Positions 33,901-48,900 of a stretch of 64,000 nt of DNA are shown here, one piece after another. Position numbers and translations under genes: made by a program. The notes under the pieces are model-generated. The model saw only the letters and a program-made list of their open reading frames with translations, did no database searches and was not told the DNA's origin. Source of the DNA: Candidula unifasciata (Eukaryota > Mollusca > Gastropoda > Stylommatophora > Geomitridae); contig CAJHNH020008450.1 of NCBI GenBank assembly GCA_905116865.2, positions 229,501 through 293,500 of the forward strand, in the 5' to 3' direction. Every line of letters starts with the position of its first letter. Within the stretch, counting starts at the first letter, position 1.

Positions 33901-36900
33901 CTGCAGCCACACGTACAAGAAATTCAAAACTAGGGATTCAGAACTTTGCCTGTGTAGGCAGGCAGCACAGAATACTGAACATGTGCTACAGACTTGCTGT
34001 TTACATGCAGTAGAGAGATCCAAGGTTTGGCCTGCTGGCATTCCAATGGCAACCAAAGCTGTATGTAACAGTCAAGGACATGCGTCACAGCACAGACTTC
34101 ATAAAGGCCTGTGGCCTTCTTATCTGAAAACCACTGGCAGAAAGAAGGAAAAGAAGATGATGATGACCCACATCAGCAAATCTCACTCACCTGATCATTA
34201 CGTTGTGAACTTTGAACCAGGTCTCAATGACTCCAACTGTTCGTACTCTAGCTCTCAACACATCCGTTGGTGTTGGAAGGTACTTCAGGGAGCATATCCT
34301 CTCCAGATTTTCAAAATAACTACCCAAAAAAAAAAAATATATAAGCATGCTCAATCGTTTTTACAGTGTAGCCAGCACTTCCTATTTACCCTAATTACTT
34401 AGTGACTGTACTTAGTTGCTCCTCTTCTATCTGGGGTGTAGAGGTTTGCCAGAGAGATCACCAGACTTCTCCATCAGTCTTTTTCTTTCTGGCTTTGTTC
34501 CATTTCAATTCCTATGTCAGGCAGCAACTGTCAGATGTCTTCCCAGCGGACCCTGGGTCACCCTAGGGCCTGGTTCTTGACTTCATGTGCCTGTTGTCGT
34601 CCCCATGTGGGATGCAATTTGTAGTTATTTTGAAGCCCCACCCTAGCTTTTACCGGGGCCCTAAATATAGCCGGGCCCTAGATGTGGCCTAGTGGTTGAA
34701 ATGGGTTTACGGGACTTCTCGGCAGGTGGTCCTCATCCGCATGGTGGCACTTTGTGTCATCAGGTGTTTGTCGGTTGTGCAATGTCCTGGTGGGGTGCAA
34801 CTTACCTAACTACCGTCATCCCCACGTGGGATGCAATTTTTAGTTATTTTGAAGCCCCACGCTGGCTTTTACCGGGGGCCCTAAATATAGCCAGGCCTTC
34901 AATATCGCCTAATGGCTGAAAAGGGTTTCTGGGACCTCTCCACGAGTGATCCTCATCCGCATGATGGCACTTTGTGTCACTGAGTGTTTATCGCTTGTGT
35001 GATGTCCTGATGGAGTACAATTTACCTACCTACCTACCATAGTGGCCGATTTTCTTCCATTCTGCATACATGTCCAAACCATCATAACTGTGACTGACTT
35101 TTCCTAATCAACAATATCAAACTGTCACAGTTTAGTTTACATTAAGATTTTCTCTATACCATGACAGTGGAAACCACTTCTTCTTATGGTCCATGCCGTG
35201 TGGTGTTGGTAGTTATGTCTATTCACAACCTTCTGTCTTGAGTACTTTCAACCAATTCTGACACAGATAATCTTCCATGCCATGATGTCAAAAGTCTAGC
35301 ATTTTTTCTCTCTGTCGTCGGTAACTGGGTCCCTCCCCCTTTGGCTCGCCAGTAAACGACTTCGCCACCGGTCGGGACAGTATTTAGGTCTGTCTCCTAT
35401 AATCGCATCAACCCTGCAGGCGTCCTTTTCAGGGCTCCTAGTGGTGTACAATGCCAAGCCATTTTATATGGCACACATAACCTAGTCACCATTATAACCT
35501 AGAGCTCCCCTTGGAGAATCCGGGTTAAACGCGACAATTATTTGTTTCCCAACAAAGCAGCTACCTACTACCTACCTACCTCTCTCTGTCTCCCTCCCCT
35601 TTAACTGTTCCACCGTAACCTGTACTCCAGATTTCTTCCTGATGACATGACCATGATTGATTGATTTGATTCAAGAACTGACATCACAGCACTCAAGGCA
35701 TTCCCATAAGCACTCTGTCCTCTACTTCAGCAGCCAACGAAGAGTTCTGATACTAATGGTGCCAGTAGCATTCTGATTAAACATCCGTCTTGCCTTTCCT
35801 TTGAGCCTCGAGCATCTGCCAGAACCTCTCGTCACTCCCCGCTGCATCAATCTTACCATACTGTGGTAATCCATCTGCTCCTCCGAACTGACATGACCAA
35901 TGAATGTACATTGTCTTCTTCTGAGGTTGGCAACCAGTTCTCTTCGTAGGTCAGCTTCTCTTCAGATATCTTCAGTACTGTTTTTTAAAACCTGTCCCAA
36001 TTCGTCTATAAAACCACATCTTTGTTGTCTTCATACAATCACAGTATCTGTAAACACACAACTTCACAATTGGTAGTCACAATTATTCTCATCAGTGGTG
36101 TAACTGTTATTGTGAATGTTGGTCGACACTGCAGCCCCCGTTTTTTTCTATGCATTTCTTATTCTTTCTTCACGATCCTCTTCTTCTTCATCTTTTCTTA
36201 TGTGTCGTCTTTTTTGGCCGCTTCTTTCCTTCTTTACTGTTTATGTGAATTCAGAGATTATCTTTCTTCTTCTTCTTGGTGTTCAATGGCTGTTTGTTTA
36301 CGCCCAAACCGTTCTGCCGATGATGATGTCAATTCTCCCAAATGACTTTTTTTTCTTAATAGTATCGACAGAACAGCTTGGGCCTACCTAAAAAACAATA
36401 CTGTCCCAGCTAGGGACTTATGGTCAACCTTTCTATTTTTTTAGACTTTGGTCTTGTTCCAGAATGAGAGGTCTGGCATGCACATCTGTTTTACTAGTCT
36501 GGATTATGTGTAGTACAGACTGTTGGTTCTTCACATCTCAGGCAGGTGTACTCTGACTTCGAAGGCAATTTCTTTTAACATTTCTCTATGCAAATTAGAA
36601 ATTGGCATGTGTAGTGAGTTATGAAGTTCTTCTTCTTCTTCTTCTCTTCCACCATTTACCTCAACAAGGTGTTGGGAGAAGTTGTAAGGATCGTTTTTCC
36701 AATGCATTGTACAAGTTGGTGTTCATGTCTGTTAGGTCACTCCTGATGTCCCTCCATGTCTTGCGTGGTCTTCCCCTTGCTCTGTGCTTATTATATTTCT
36801 TCAGCGTGGCAGTTGGTACCAGGGCATTCTCACCGGGTGGCCAAACCATCTTATTTACTGTAGTTGAACTTAGTTCACACACTTTCACATCTCCTAAATT

Positions 36901-39900
36901 GTTCTTAGGCATCATCGTGTAGGTAGTTAAATCTTCCACCGGTTTGCCAGACCTGTCGTAGATTCATGTTTAACTAAACACTTCTACTCATGAACACAAA
37001 ATTCACATTTCCTACATTTTAGAACACAGATTTTTATCACTTTTTTTCTACATGTTAGCAGTTATGAAGTACTTACTAAATAGCAGAGTCGTTCAGCTCA
37101 TACTCATATCCCCGAGCCACAGCCGAGCGGACACCTCTGTCTCTCCACAGATTACGTAAAGCCTCGTAAACGTGTGCCAGCATGAGGTTCTCCTCATCGT
37201 AGCAACACTGGTTGGATAAAATACAGTGGACATAGGCCTGTGGATGCAGACAACAAGAATTTATAACTTATTATCCAAGTGTAATAATTTTTTTAAATAT
37301 ACAGAGAATTGAGAGGGGTTGAGGTTAAATATAATCAGAGAAGTCACTCATTAAGGTTAACATAATCAGAGAAGTCACTTATTAAGGTTAAACATAAGCA
37401 AAGAAGTCACAAGTTAAGGTTAAATAAACACCACACAAGTCACACGGTAAAATAATACATGTATCAGAAATATCCCAGATTATGCTTAAACACAGGGTTG
37501 TATTTAGTACATATGACGCCCCCGTAGCAAGCTTTGGCCCTTAAAAGTCTATGGTTAAGCAACAGTAAGGAGATAAAAATTAGAATTTTGAGAGCATGCA
37601 TCTTCCCTGTAGCTACATACGGATGTGAGTCGTGGACTGTCTTGCAGTCCTTAAGAAAGAGAATAGGGGCTTTTGAGCTGAAATGCTATAGAAAGATTCT
37701 CAGAATATCTTGCACAAAGAAGATGAGAAATATTGACATCTTAAAAGATCTGAACATCAAGGAAGATTGGCTAATAAACAGCATCCTGTATCGGAAGCTG
37801 AAATATTTTGGTCATATCAAGCGCCACGACGGATTGGAAAAAATTATAGCAGAAGGCATGGTACCAGGAAGGAGGGGCAGAGGCCGACCGACACGAAGAT
37901 GGGCACAGGATATATGTGACTCCTTAAGTGTGAAAGTTCATGAGGCGGGAGAACAGGCAAGAGACCGAGTTTCTTACAGGCAGACTGTGATGAGAGCGAC
38001 GTTCTGCAAAGGACCTGCTACATGATGATGATGAAGCCCCTGTGCAGTCATTCATGTAACGTCTCCTATTCCCTTAGTTAAACTCCAGAAAGCTAATCCA
38101 ATGCAAGTTTCATAACAGAAACATTACAAATATAAACCTTATATTACGACTAACTGCCGCACTGTGAACTGCACAGATGTAAACACAGCTCTGGTTGAAC
38201 ATACATCAGAAGTGCGGTTAAGCTTACATCAGACAAGTTATGGCTAAACATTTGCATGAGACAAATTATGGTTAAACATACATGAGACAAATTATGGTTA
38301 AACATACATGAGACAACTTTTGGTTAAATATAAATAGACAAATTATGGTTAAACATACATAGAAAATTATGGTTACAAATACATGAGACAAATTATGGTT
38401 AAACATATATAGACAAATTATGGTTAAACATACAGGAGACAAGTTATGGTTAAACATACATGATACAAGACAAATTATAACATACCTCAGATGAAGTCAC
38501 AAGTTATAGGTAAACATACATCAGGCAAGTCAGTAGTTAGGGTTAAACCCCAAAGTTCCACATTAGTTATTCTATTATACCATATAATTTCCTGTAATCT
38601 GTTCAAACACCAATTCATGAACATTGGAAGTTTGTTAGTAACTGTTTTAGTTCTCCGTTTCCCTATGGCAAATTACTTTACTGTTATTGATTTATGAACA
38701 ATGCACCTATTACATGAACCTTTGTTGCTAGCTCATTAACTCTTCGAGTCCTAAGGAACGCATCACGTGCTAATTAGTTACTTACCTAGCTGTCCAATCA
38801 GCCCCTGAGGTGTACAGGCATTTAATTTACCAATCGCTAGTATAAAAACACTAACCGGCAGTTTTGCATGGTATATCCTGTTCTTCATGTTTCATAACAC
38901 ATGTGTTGACCATTAGGCTTATTCAGAAATGTGGTTAAAAGAATAAAATACACCATGTTTGTAAGCTGTAGACACAAGTTACTAGTTGTCTGTCTGAAAA
39001 ATAGATGGCCTCCGAGCAGACTTCTTCATGCATGCCAGCAAGATTTATGGCTTTAAAAGCCTCACATTTAAATTAAAAAAGTGTTTAAGAGATTTATCCG
39101 AAGGTAAAGAAAGTTGAGAAGCAGATTTGTTTTATGCATAGATACTGTCAAACTTTTTTTTACGGGATAGCCATTTATCCTTATAGCTTGATCTTAGATG
39201 GTTAGGTTGGCGGCTTTTGTAAGGCGTTCATTCCCACAATGGTGATTTTGCACACACAGGCTTTAGATAATGTTTACGTTTGGCACTTGTAGGTCAGTGT
39301 TGGCATAAATATACTATTTACAATCTCCCTTTCTGCACTCATAGTTATTTTTGGTTTGTCATTCATTTCTTATATTGACAGACAGAGAATGAAGTGGTTT
39401 GGTCATTTAATAAGAATGCAACCGGATCAGATTGCCTATAAGGCCTTTTACAATAAAACATCGGGAAGAAAGGCCAGAGGAAGAAGCAGGAAAAAATGGA
39501 TAGATGGAGTAGCTGAATACGGCCAGATGATCCAGAAAACTGTCACTCAAATCACGCGAGAGGCACAAAACAAATATTTTAAACCACGACACTGGGCTGC
39601 AACCCGGTAAAAGTGAAGAAGACAATAGATAGAATCATCTCACACTGTCTTCCATTTTTTCTTTCCCCCCCCCCCCCCCAGATCTCTACAGTAGTTGTTC
39701 TTCATGACCAAAAAACTATAATTTTTTTTTAAAGCAATTTTACATGAAGAAATAAATTCCCTACAGGCTTGCTTGCCAGGCCTGTCACCAGATTATCTTT
39801 AATTTTTAAAAATATACTGAAAACTTATAGAAAATCATCATTACAGTCCCATTCCACTGTGTGTAATCAGACCGCCAGCCTCCTTTGACTGTCTGACCAG

Positions 39901-42900
39901 CTCCCTCCATCTCACAGATTTCTTCTACTTCTTTCGTTTGTTTGAAATAGATTTTATGTATTTTTGCAATGTTGTTTCTTATCATGAACTTCACTGTGCA
40001 GGACATTCAGGTGTGCCAGATAATGAGCAGGCTGATAGATTAGCTGCTTCCACTCCTCTATGGGATCAAATGGACAGCACAACTAAACAAATAGAGAATC
40101 CATACACTGAAAGATTCATTCAATTTGGGGGGGGGGGGGGGGGATATTTTAATCAGGTTGCAGCAGGTACTATTAGCATGAAGACTCTTCGTTGACTACT
40201 GAAGAAGGGGATGGAGCACATGTGGGAATTGTCCAAAGTGCAGTGATGTCAATTCTTGATTAATTCATTCACTGTCTTTTTAATTCACTCGGTGACCCAT
40301 TCAAAATCAGACGATGCCAGGAATAAAGCCAGTCTTACAAGTCATCAAAGAACAACAAATGAAGTGGTTTCGACACCTAAAAAGAACGCCCTGGTACTAT
40401 CTGCCACAGCGAGCCATACTAAAACGTTACAACAGGTATAGAGTGAGTGGAAGATCTCAGAAAATAAGGAGTGATGGCCTTACAGAAATAAACATCAGTG
40501 ATAATAGTGCTCTTGACATAGCTCATCAATGAATGTTACATCTTCCCCCGACACTTCGCTGAGGTACAAGGTGGAAAAGAAGAAGAAGAAGTGACCCATC
40601 AATCCTATTGCAGACTTGAAGTTTGCATGTCTGAGGCTTGTCCCATCAATTAGACTTTGTATCCAGGTCTTCTTGGTCTGCCTCGCTACCGAACCCAGCA
40701 GTATAATTCTAACAAGGCTGGTAGATCCTGTTCCATGTTCACACCACTGCATTATTCATCTTTTGACCGCTTTGAGCAGAGTGGCAAGCTTCACTTGGAA
40801 GGTCACGGATAGTGAGCATACTTTGGATCTTTTCTCCAGGCTATACCGCATAGGGGGTAATGAACAGGCAGACAGACTGGCTGGATCCACACCACTGGGT
40901 GGTGAACTGATAAGTGACAAGGCAGATGTGGTCAAGGCCCTTTAGGAACAAACAACGGAATCAGTAGAGAAACAAGATTATTATGGCCTGGAGAGAATGA
41001 GACACCTGGGTGTAACCAGAGGGTCTGGCTAGCTCACTACACTAAGAGGAAAGGCAAGACGGACATATAACCAGATTGTGACCGGTAACATCAGTATTGG
41101 AACTGTGCGCTGGCTGCTGAAGATGAGGACGGAGCATTCATGGAAATGCCCCAAGTGCTGTGATGTCAATTCTTGACTCAGCTCAACTCATCTTTAGACT
41201 GTCATTAAAACAAGTTCACAGTTGCCAATGTAATAAACTGATATGTCATCTGTCATTGAGGCTTACAACAACGGATCAACATCATGGCACATGGGTAGTA
41301 ACCCAAAAGTGCTCTGGTCTTCTTCTAACTAAAGTCTGAGTCTGAAAAAGCTCAGTACAGTGCACAGGCTCTGTAGCACCGGTGAGGATCCTGAAATACT
41401 TTGGGTAGATTTTTAATTCCAATTTTTTCCCAGGCAGTGCCCACTTAGAGAGAATGCCTTGTGACACCATACCATACAAAGCATACATGGAAAGAGAAGA
41501 AGGACGTAGAGCACGGGGTAGACCAAGAACAAGATGGAAGGATAACATCAGAGAAACTCTACAACAGCACGATGTGCTTATGGTCGAGGCAGCCAGAAGA
41601 GCTAGAAACAGAACCTTATATCTCCCTCGACACCCACAGCGGTAAAAGAGGAAATGAAGAAGAAGAAGAAGAAGTGCTGTGAGGCTACTCTTTTTTGATT
41701 TCCAACTGCCAAGGGATTTTGTACGTGTGCAACAATGCACATGGGCATCCGATCTCACTTCCCAGAAACCAGAGGGAAGTCCAAGTCCTTGTGAAAAAAT
41801 CCCAGCCCTTATTGGGGATAGAACCTGAAACCTCTAGCACTCAAGGCGGACACAATGCCTCGAAACCACTCAGCACACACACCCCCCTCCCCACCCGTCA
41901 TTTTTTATTGGCCTTTTTATCTTTCTTCTTCTTCTTCTTAGCGTTCACCAGCTGTAAACTCTGGTGGAAAGATTTGGTTGTTGTTCACTTCAATTTTACA
42001 GATCTATCTTATTTGTATGAACAATGTTGGTCCTGGCCTCTCAGGCAGATGCACCCAAGACTTCCAAGAAGTTCCCCCCCCCACCCCCTCAAAAACTCAC
42101 ATAGATATAATATAATTATAAAAACTAGCCACACAATAAAAGCCAACCAGAATGAGAGGATTTATTTACCTTGTTGTTGGATTTCTCTAAATTAATCCTG
42201 AGCAATCCCATGCCACTTAATACAAACTTCATGGAGCTCACAAGGTTCTCTAAAACTGCCGGCTGCGAAACGAACCAAAAAAAATAGATCATATAACTCT
42301 TTGAGTCCGGAGCATCGATTTCAAACTTCTTCTTCTTCTGCTGTTTCTGCAGTAAACTCTGTCAGAAAGTTCTGCTTGATCATCTACTTCTGGACTTGTG
42401 AACTTTTTCTGACTGTTGGTTCTGCACCTCTTTGGCAGATGCGCTCAGACCGAGACGGAAACCATTTTTCTTCTTCTTCTTCGCCTTCTGTAAACTCTGG
42501 CGGAAAGTTCTGGTTGGTTGTCCACTTCTGGACTGCAGTCCTATTTCAGAACCTGAGTGTTGCGTGTGCATCTGTTTGACACGTCTGACTAATTTGTGTA
42601 CAGACTGTTGGTTTCTTGCTTGTTAGGCAGATGCACTCCGACTTCGAAGGAAGCTCTTAATTAGTCAACTCTTACGTCATGCTTTTGTGTAGGCAGTGGG
42701 TCTATTCTTGTTTTCCTTATAATAGGGCCCCAGAATCTGCACATGGAAGGAAACCATTAATTAGTTAACTCTTGAGACAGCCTAGTTAGGAAAAAAGTGG
42801 GTCTATTCTGTCTTCCCCCCCCCCCCCACCAACAATGGAGCTCTGGAACCCAAACAGGGGAAAAGAATCATCATGTGATGTGCCACTGGCCATGGGCAAT

Positions 42901-45900
42901 CATGCCTCCATACAATCTGCAATCTTCAACACTATGTATCAGTCAGTGTGCTGACACCCTTCCATGCCATGACAAAAACAGGCTGTTAAGAATCATCTCA
43001 CACTGTCTTCCATTGTTTCTTTTTTCCCCCCAGATCTCTACAGTAGTTGTTCTTCATGACCAAAAAACGATGAATGGCTCTTTCTGATGTTTATGATGAT
43101 AAGTTTTCACACCCTCGCCTCTTTCTAAACATCTAGGATGCTCTTTTTTGGCTGCCCAAGTAATTCTAGGGATGTATAGGTAAAACCACATCTCAGAAGC
43201 CTAAAAAAAGGGTTTTACTTGTTTATTTACTGTCCAGGATTCAAAGTAATATGTTAAAACTGGCTCTTTAAAAAAATTAAAAAAATAGTTTTTCAATAAA
43301 GTTAGTTGTGTATCCTTCACAGGATGTTTCAGAACCAAACAAAATTTTTTGGCTGCTGTAGTTTTTACCATGCAAATTTTATGTTCATTAGTTTTCCACT
43401 GCCTTCTGAATGGTCAACTATTGATACCACTGTTCGAAACCAATGCAAGATGGTCTGCTGCCAAATCATCTGCAGCTGATATCAAACCTGGCATCGTGGC
43501 ATTACGAAGAAAGTTCACAGATGCCGATATGTGTGTGTGTGTGTGTGTGTGTATAGCGTGCTCTATTACGCATGCGAGAAAAGAATGCCGGGCAACTAAT
43601 TGTACAATTTGTTCCCTGTGTTCTCATTATTTACAATAAATAGGTTTCTGCTATTATCCCACTGCAGACTAGTTTATCAAGGGTTGACTGTGCACTGTGC
43701 TGAGCTTCTTCGGACTCAGACTTAAGTTAGAAGAAGAACGGAACACTTATGGGTTACACTCGTGTGCCATGATGTTGATCCGTTGTTCAAACCTCAAACT
43801 AGTTTATCAAGTTCTCCTTATTCTGTGCAACTTTTAAAATTGTAAATGGCACCCCATGCTGTGATCTATAGCCAGGCGGTAATATCTATGCCTTTTGACC
43901 CAACACATCCCAATTTTGCAAATTACAAGTCACTTTTATGACATTCTTATTAAGAAACATCCCTGTGTGGGTTCCGGGGCCCCTTGTGGGGAAAAACAAG
44001 AATAGACCCAATGCCTGCCCCAAAGCATGACATTAAAAGTTGACTAACTGGAAGCTTCCTTCAAATTCACCTCAGCTTGAGAGGCAAGGAACCAACGGTC
44101 TTCATGCAAATGAGTCAGACCTGTGAAACAGATGTGCACGCAACATTCAGTTCCTGGAACAGGACTAGAGTTCAGAAGTGGACAAACAACCAGAAATTTC
44201 CATCGAAGAAGATTAAGAAGCAGTGGGTCTATTCTTTTTTTTCTCCTTTTAAAATGTTGCCAAGAAACCCACAAGGGGCATTTTGTCAAGTAAAGATTTG
44301 TTTAAGAGTTGTTATCATTATCAGTGTCCTAGTGCTGCTACTCCAACAGCAAACATGAGTAAATAAATGTAACTGATGTCTTTAACGGGCAGCCGCTGCA
44401 TTGCAGCAGATAGATGCTCGCCTGCAAATCCCGAAGGTCTAGGGTTCACATCCAAACGGAGTAAGAATATTTTTTTTTAAACAACCGTGGTTACCCAGGT
44501 CGACCCAGCCTTAAATGGGTACCAGGTACTCCTGGGAAGTAACCTTGGCCGGTGCGACGTTGACCACATCATCTAACGAGTGCCAACTGTTCTATAAAAT
44601 ATAAGTCTAGCTTTATGGGCCCAATACGCCTGAAGGAGTGGAAAAGGGCCCTTTACTTTTACTGCTTTTACTGACTGCATTTACTACCTGGTTGTGGGGT
44701 CAGGAGGAACAAGTCACGGGGGGGCCTAAGATTTCAGGCTATATGGCTGCTGCTGCTTCTCCTTCTTCCTCCTTGTGTTCAATGGCTGTAAATTCCAAAG
44801 AAAAATTATCATTATTCATCCATTTTTGGACTTTGCTCTTATTCCAGAACTTGAGTTTTGTGTGCATGTCCCTTTTACAGATAGGCCTTATTTGTGTGCA
44901 GACTGCTGGCTCCTCGCCTCTCAGGCAGGGGCACACCAACTTCAAAGAAAACAATCCTAATTGGTCACCTTTAACGAGGACAGTGGGTGCATTCTTGTTT
45001 CCTTCAAAATAGGGTCCTGGGAACATACATAGGGAATGATTAGTGCAGTCGCTACAGGTTATTCAGTTTTTTCTCTGAAAGACAAAATCTCTGGTTCTTT
45101 ATTAATATCTTACCCCAGATGTCGTCGCATGACAGTCCAACATTTTAGAGGGTGGTAAGACTGGGTTTTCTGGTTTGCTGATGCTTTTAACGACCCCAAA
45201 ACATCTAGAACTAGCTCTTACCCTAACCCACCTACATCCCACGAGAGAGTGCAGCCTAGGTTCCATGACTGCATGCAGCCTATCTACCACTCCCTGAAAT
45301 ATAAGACTGTCCCGTAAACTGTGGATTTACTGTTTGGGGTAGGATATTAATAAAGCACCAAATCTCCATCTCCTGATCTAATGTGGGTCATTCCCTTGAG
45401 GATCTCTAGTACTCTAACAATCCACCTAGCTGTTCATCTCCAAACATAAACACCAACACACAAACATGTCTCACCCTAAAGGATATCAGCTCCTCGTAAG
45501 AGAATCCATCATGGTGGATGATTTTCATCTGCTTCACAAGGGTGCTCTTACCCCCCTCGGCAGCCCCTGGAAAAAATAGCATATACAGTGCAATTCTGTA
45601 AACAGTAAAAGTTCCAGGTGCTATCCTGGGAAGTAATGATGGCTGGCATGAATGTGTCCACCGGGCTCTACAATATGGGTTCAGCACCATATGCTTGATC
45701 AGGGGGCTGCGTGGTCTCAAGGCATGGTGTCCGCCTCGAGCGCTAGAGGTCCCAGTGTCAAGCCCCGGTGAAGGGTGGGATTTTTTCACATGGACTTCTG
45801 GTAATTTTCCCTGGTCTCTGGGTAGTAAGACCGGATGCCCGTGTGTATTGTTGCGCACGTAAAAATTCCCTTGGCAGTTGGAAATCAAAAAGAGTAGACT

Positions 45901-48900
45901 AATGGCGCTGCCTGGGGAAAATTTGGAGTTAAAAATCTACCCAAAGTATTTCAGGATCCTCGCCGGCACAACAGAGTTTGTGAAACAACCAAAAAGAGTT
46001 TGTGCACTTCAGACTCAGGCTTGAGTTAGAAGAAGAACGGAGCACTTATGGGTTACACCTGTGTGCCAGGATGTTGATCTATTGAATAAACAATAAACAT
46101 GCTAGAGGTGTTGCTAACATTAAAGAGTTCTTTACTCTTCTTTTTTTTTTAATCATTTTCTTCTCCTTCCTCTTCAGCATTCTGAGCCCTTGAGGTTCAC
46201 TGTTGTAGATATCATCCTCCTCCATTCATCTCTCTCTGGTTGGCCTTCTCTTTCCAGTTGGTGACTGTTTGTAGGTCTGCTCTGTCTGGATATTATCACT
46301 TCATCATCTTCTTGGTCAGCCTCATGGTCTACGAGCTCCCTCGTGTTTACAGTTTTTACCTCATCTTACTTTTTTATATAGCCAAAACAAACTTCCAACT
46401 GGCTCTATGTACGAGTTTCAGTGTCCCACATGGGGAGGGGGGATAACAGATCCACCCCCATTCCCCCTTTCACCCCATAACACAGCATGCTGTAAAAGAT
46501 GACTAATTAGGGGTGTTTCCTTTCAAGTAAGAATGCATCCACCTGGGGGACAAGGAACCAACAATCTGCACACAAATAAGACCAAATTTGTTAACACAGA
46601 TGTGCAAACAAAACTCAAGTTCTGGAATAAGACAGAAATCCAGAAGTCGACGAACAACCAGAACTTTCTGCCAAAGTTTACAGCCGGTGGTAAACATTAT
46701 AAAGAAGAACTTGAAATTCAGACTGAAGAAATAGCTCATGCATGGACAACTATCAGGCTAATAGTTTGTTTGAACAGCATTTATTTATGACTGTTATTAT
46801 ACAGAATTAACAACCATGTCTTGATGGGGATATAAGCCTGGGAATATTTGTGTAGTGTGCAATGATAGTGTCCCATGCCTTTTATTGTAGGACAGGTAAC
46901 ATGAACAGGTAGATCAGTCGGCTTGTGCTGAAATCAGTCATCCTTGAAATACACTTAAACTTACTGATGTCTGCACATAAATATTGTGTTGGAGATTGGT
47001 GGGTGAAGTGGGGGAGGGGGCATTCAAATGGGAGATGCAGAGGATAGTTTTAGATATTGGGGGGGGGGGGGGGGGGGGTCACTCAAGTGAAAGATTACAG
47101 GAAAGGTGTCGGGGGGGGGGGTTTAATGGGGAGAAACTGAGGTGAGGGTGCACTAAAGGGAAAGATGCTGGGAAAGGTGGCAGTTCACTCAAGGGGTTTA
47201 GGCTTTCTAAAGGTATCAGTGACTCCTTCAATCCACATTCTTGTTAGTCATCCCCGACCTCCTAGTGTTTCTACTTTCATGATGCATGCTCTCACTGTTA
47301 GCACCATTGAATTTTTTTTTTTTTATTAAATGGACAAATCATTTCACTCTTTGTTTTAGGACAAACCATTTCACTCTTTGTTTTAGGACAAACCATTTCA
47401 CTCTTTGTTTTAGGACAAACCATTTCATTCTTTGTTTTAGGACAAACCATTTTACTCTTTGTTTTAGGACAAACCATTTCACTCTTTGTTTTAGGACAAA
47501 CCATTTCACTCTTTGTTTTAGGACAAACCATTTCACTCTTTGTTTTAGGACAAACCATTTCACTCTTTGTTTTAGGACAAACCATTTCACTCTTTGTTTT
47601 AGGACAAACCATTTTAATCTTTGTTTTAGGACAAACCATTTCACTCTTTGTTTTTCAGTGAATTTAATTATATGTTGTTCCAGTAATTCTAGTAATTTCT
47701 TGGTTTCTCACATGACTGCATCTAGTTCTGTCCATCAGTATCTTATAAAACTGCAATATCCAATATATAATCACTAATTCAAACAAGATATTATTCTATA
47801 AACATAATGACTGACATACTGAAGAAAAAAAATGTAAAAACACACTTTTGAACTAAAATAGGATGAATTCAAGAGGCATGAAGAAATAAGAGAAATGTCT
47901 GGGCAAGCACTAGTATGTAGGTGGTTAAACCAGACTTTGTGGCGACCAGGTAATGAACTTTCTGTGGTCTGGGTTCACACCCGGGTGTAGGCAGAAAAGC
48001 CAGATTTCTCCCAGACCAGATATACGGTATCTATCATGGAATCAAGGCCAAAAGGTTGCAATATCCTTAGTACTGAGCCAGAGGGTTTACTACTTATGGT
48101 TTCTGGGTATTTAAAAAAAATCAACAGTTATAAGACAGAGAAGATGGTGCTAAACTGGATGCATTCTGAGAAGAGACAAACAGAGATTCTCCAAACAAAC
48201 AGTGAAATGGGAAAAAAAGAAACTGAGGAAACGAGCATGTCCAAGAGATATTCTAAGGTAAAGGTTTTTGAGAAAGGCCAATGGTACTGCACTGGATTCC
48301 ATCCACGATAACAAAGTGACTGCACTGGATTCCATCCATGATAACAAAGTGACTGCACTGAATTCCATCCATGATAACAAAGTGACCGCACTGAATTCCC
48401 TCCATGATAACAAAGTGACTGCACTGGATTCCATCCACAATAATGAAGAGACTGCACTGGATTCCATCCATGATAACAAAGTGACATCACTGGATTCCAT
48501 CCACAATAACAAAGTGACTGCACTGGATTCCATCCATGATAACAAAGTGACTGCACTGGATTCCATCCACGATAACAAAGTGACCGCACTGGATTCCATC
48601 CATGATAACAAAGTGACTGCACTGGATTCCATCCACGATAACAAAGTGACCGCACTGGATTCCATCCATGATAACAAAGTGACCGCACTGGATTCCATCC
48701 ACGATAACAAAGTGACCGCACTGGATTCCATCCATGATAACAAAGTGACTGCCCTGGATTCCATCCACGATAACAAAGTGACCGCACTGGATTCCATCCA
48801 TGATAACAAAGTGACTGCACTGGATTCCATCCACAATAACAAAGTGACCGCACTGGATTCCAAACATGATAACAAAGTGACTGCACTGGATTCCATCCAT

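Larger units (their letters stand above)
35170..36040 (-). pseudogene. RT-tail fragment split by two later insertions
   Basis: Three pieces (35170-35316, 35581-35653, 35889-36040) in antisense reconstruct the order of 31640-31985. Two independent repeats, listed separately, interrupt them. Confidence 0.75.

Noticed and set aside
47286..47777. 163-codon frame with repeated FRTNHFTLC
   Set aside because: 27-bp minisatellite with no signal peptide, splice or conservation evidence.
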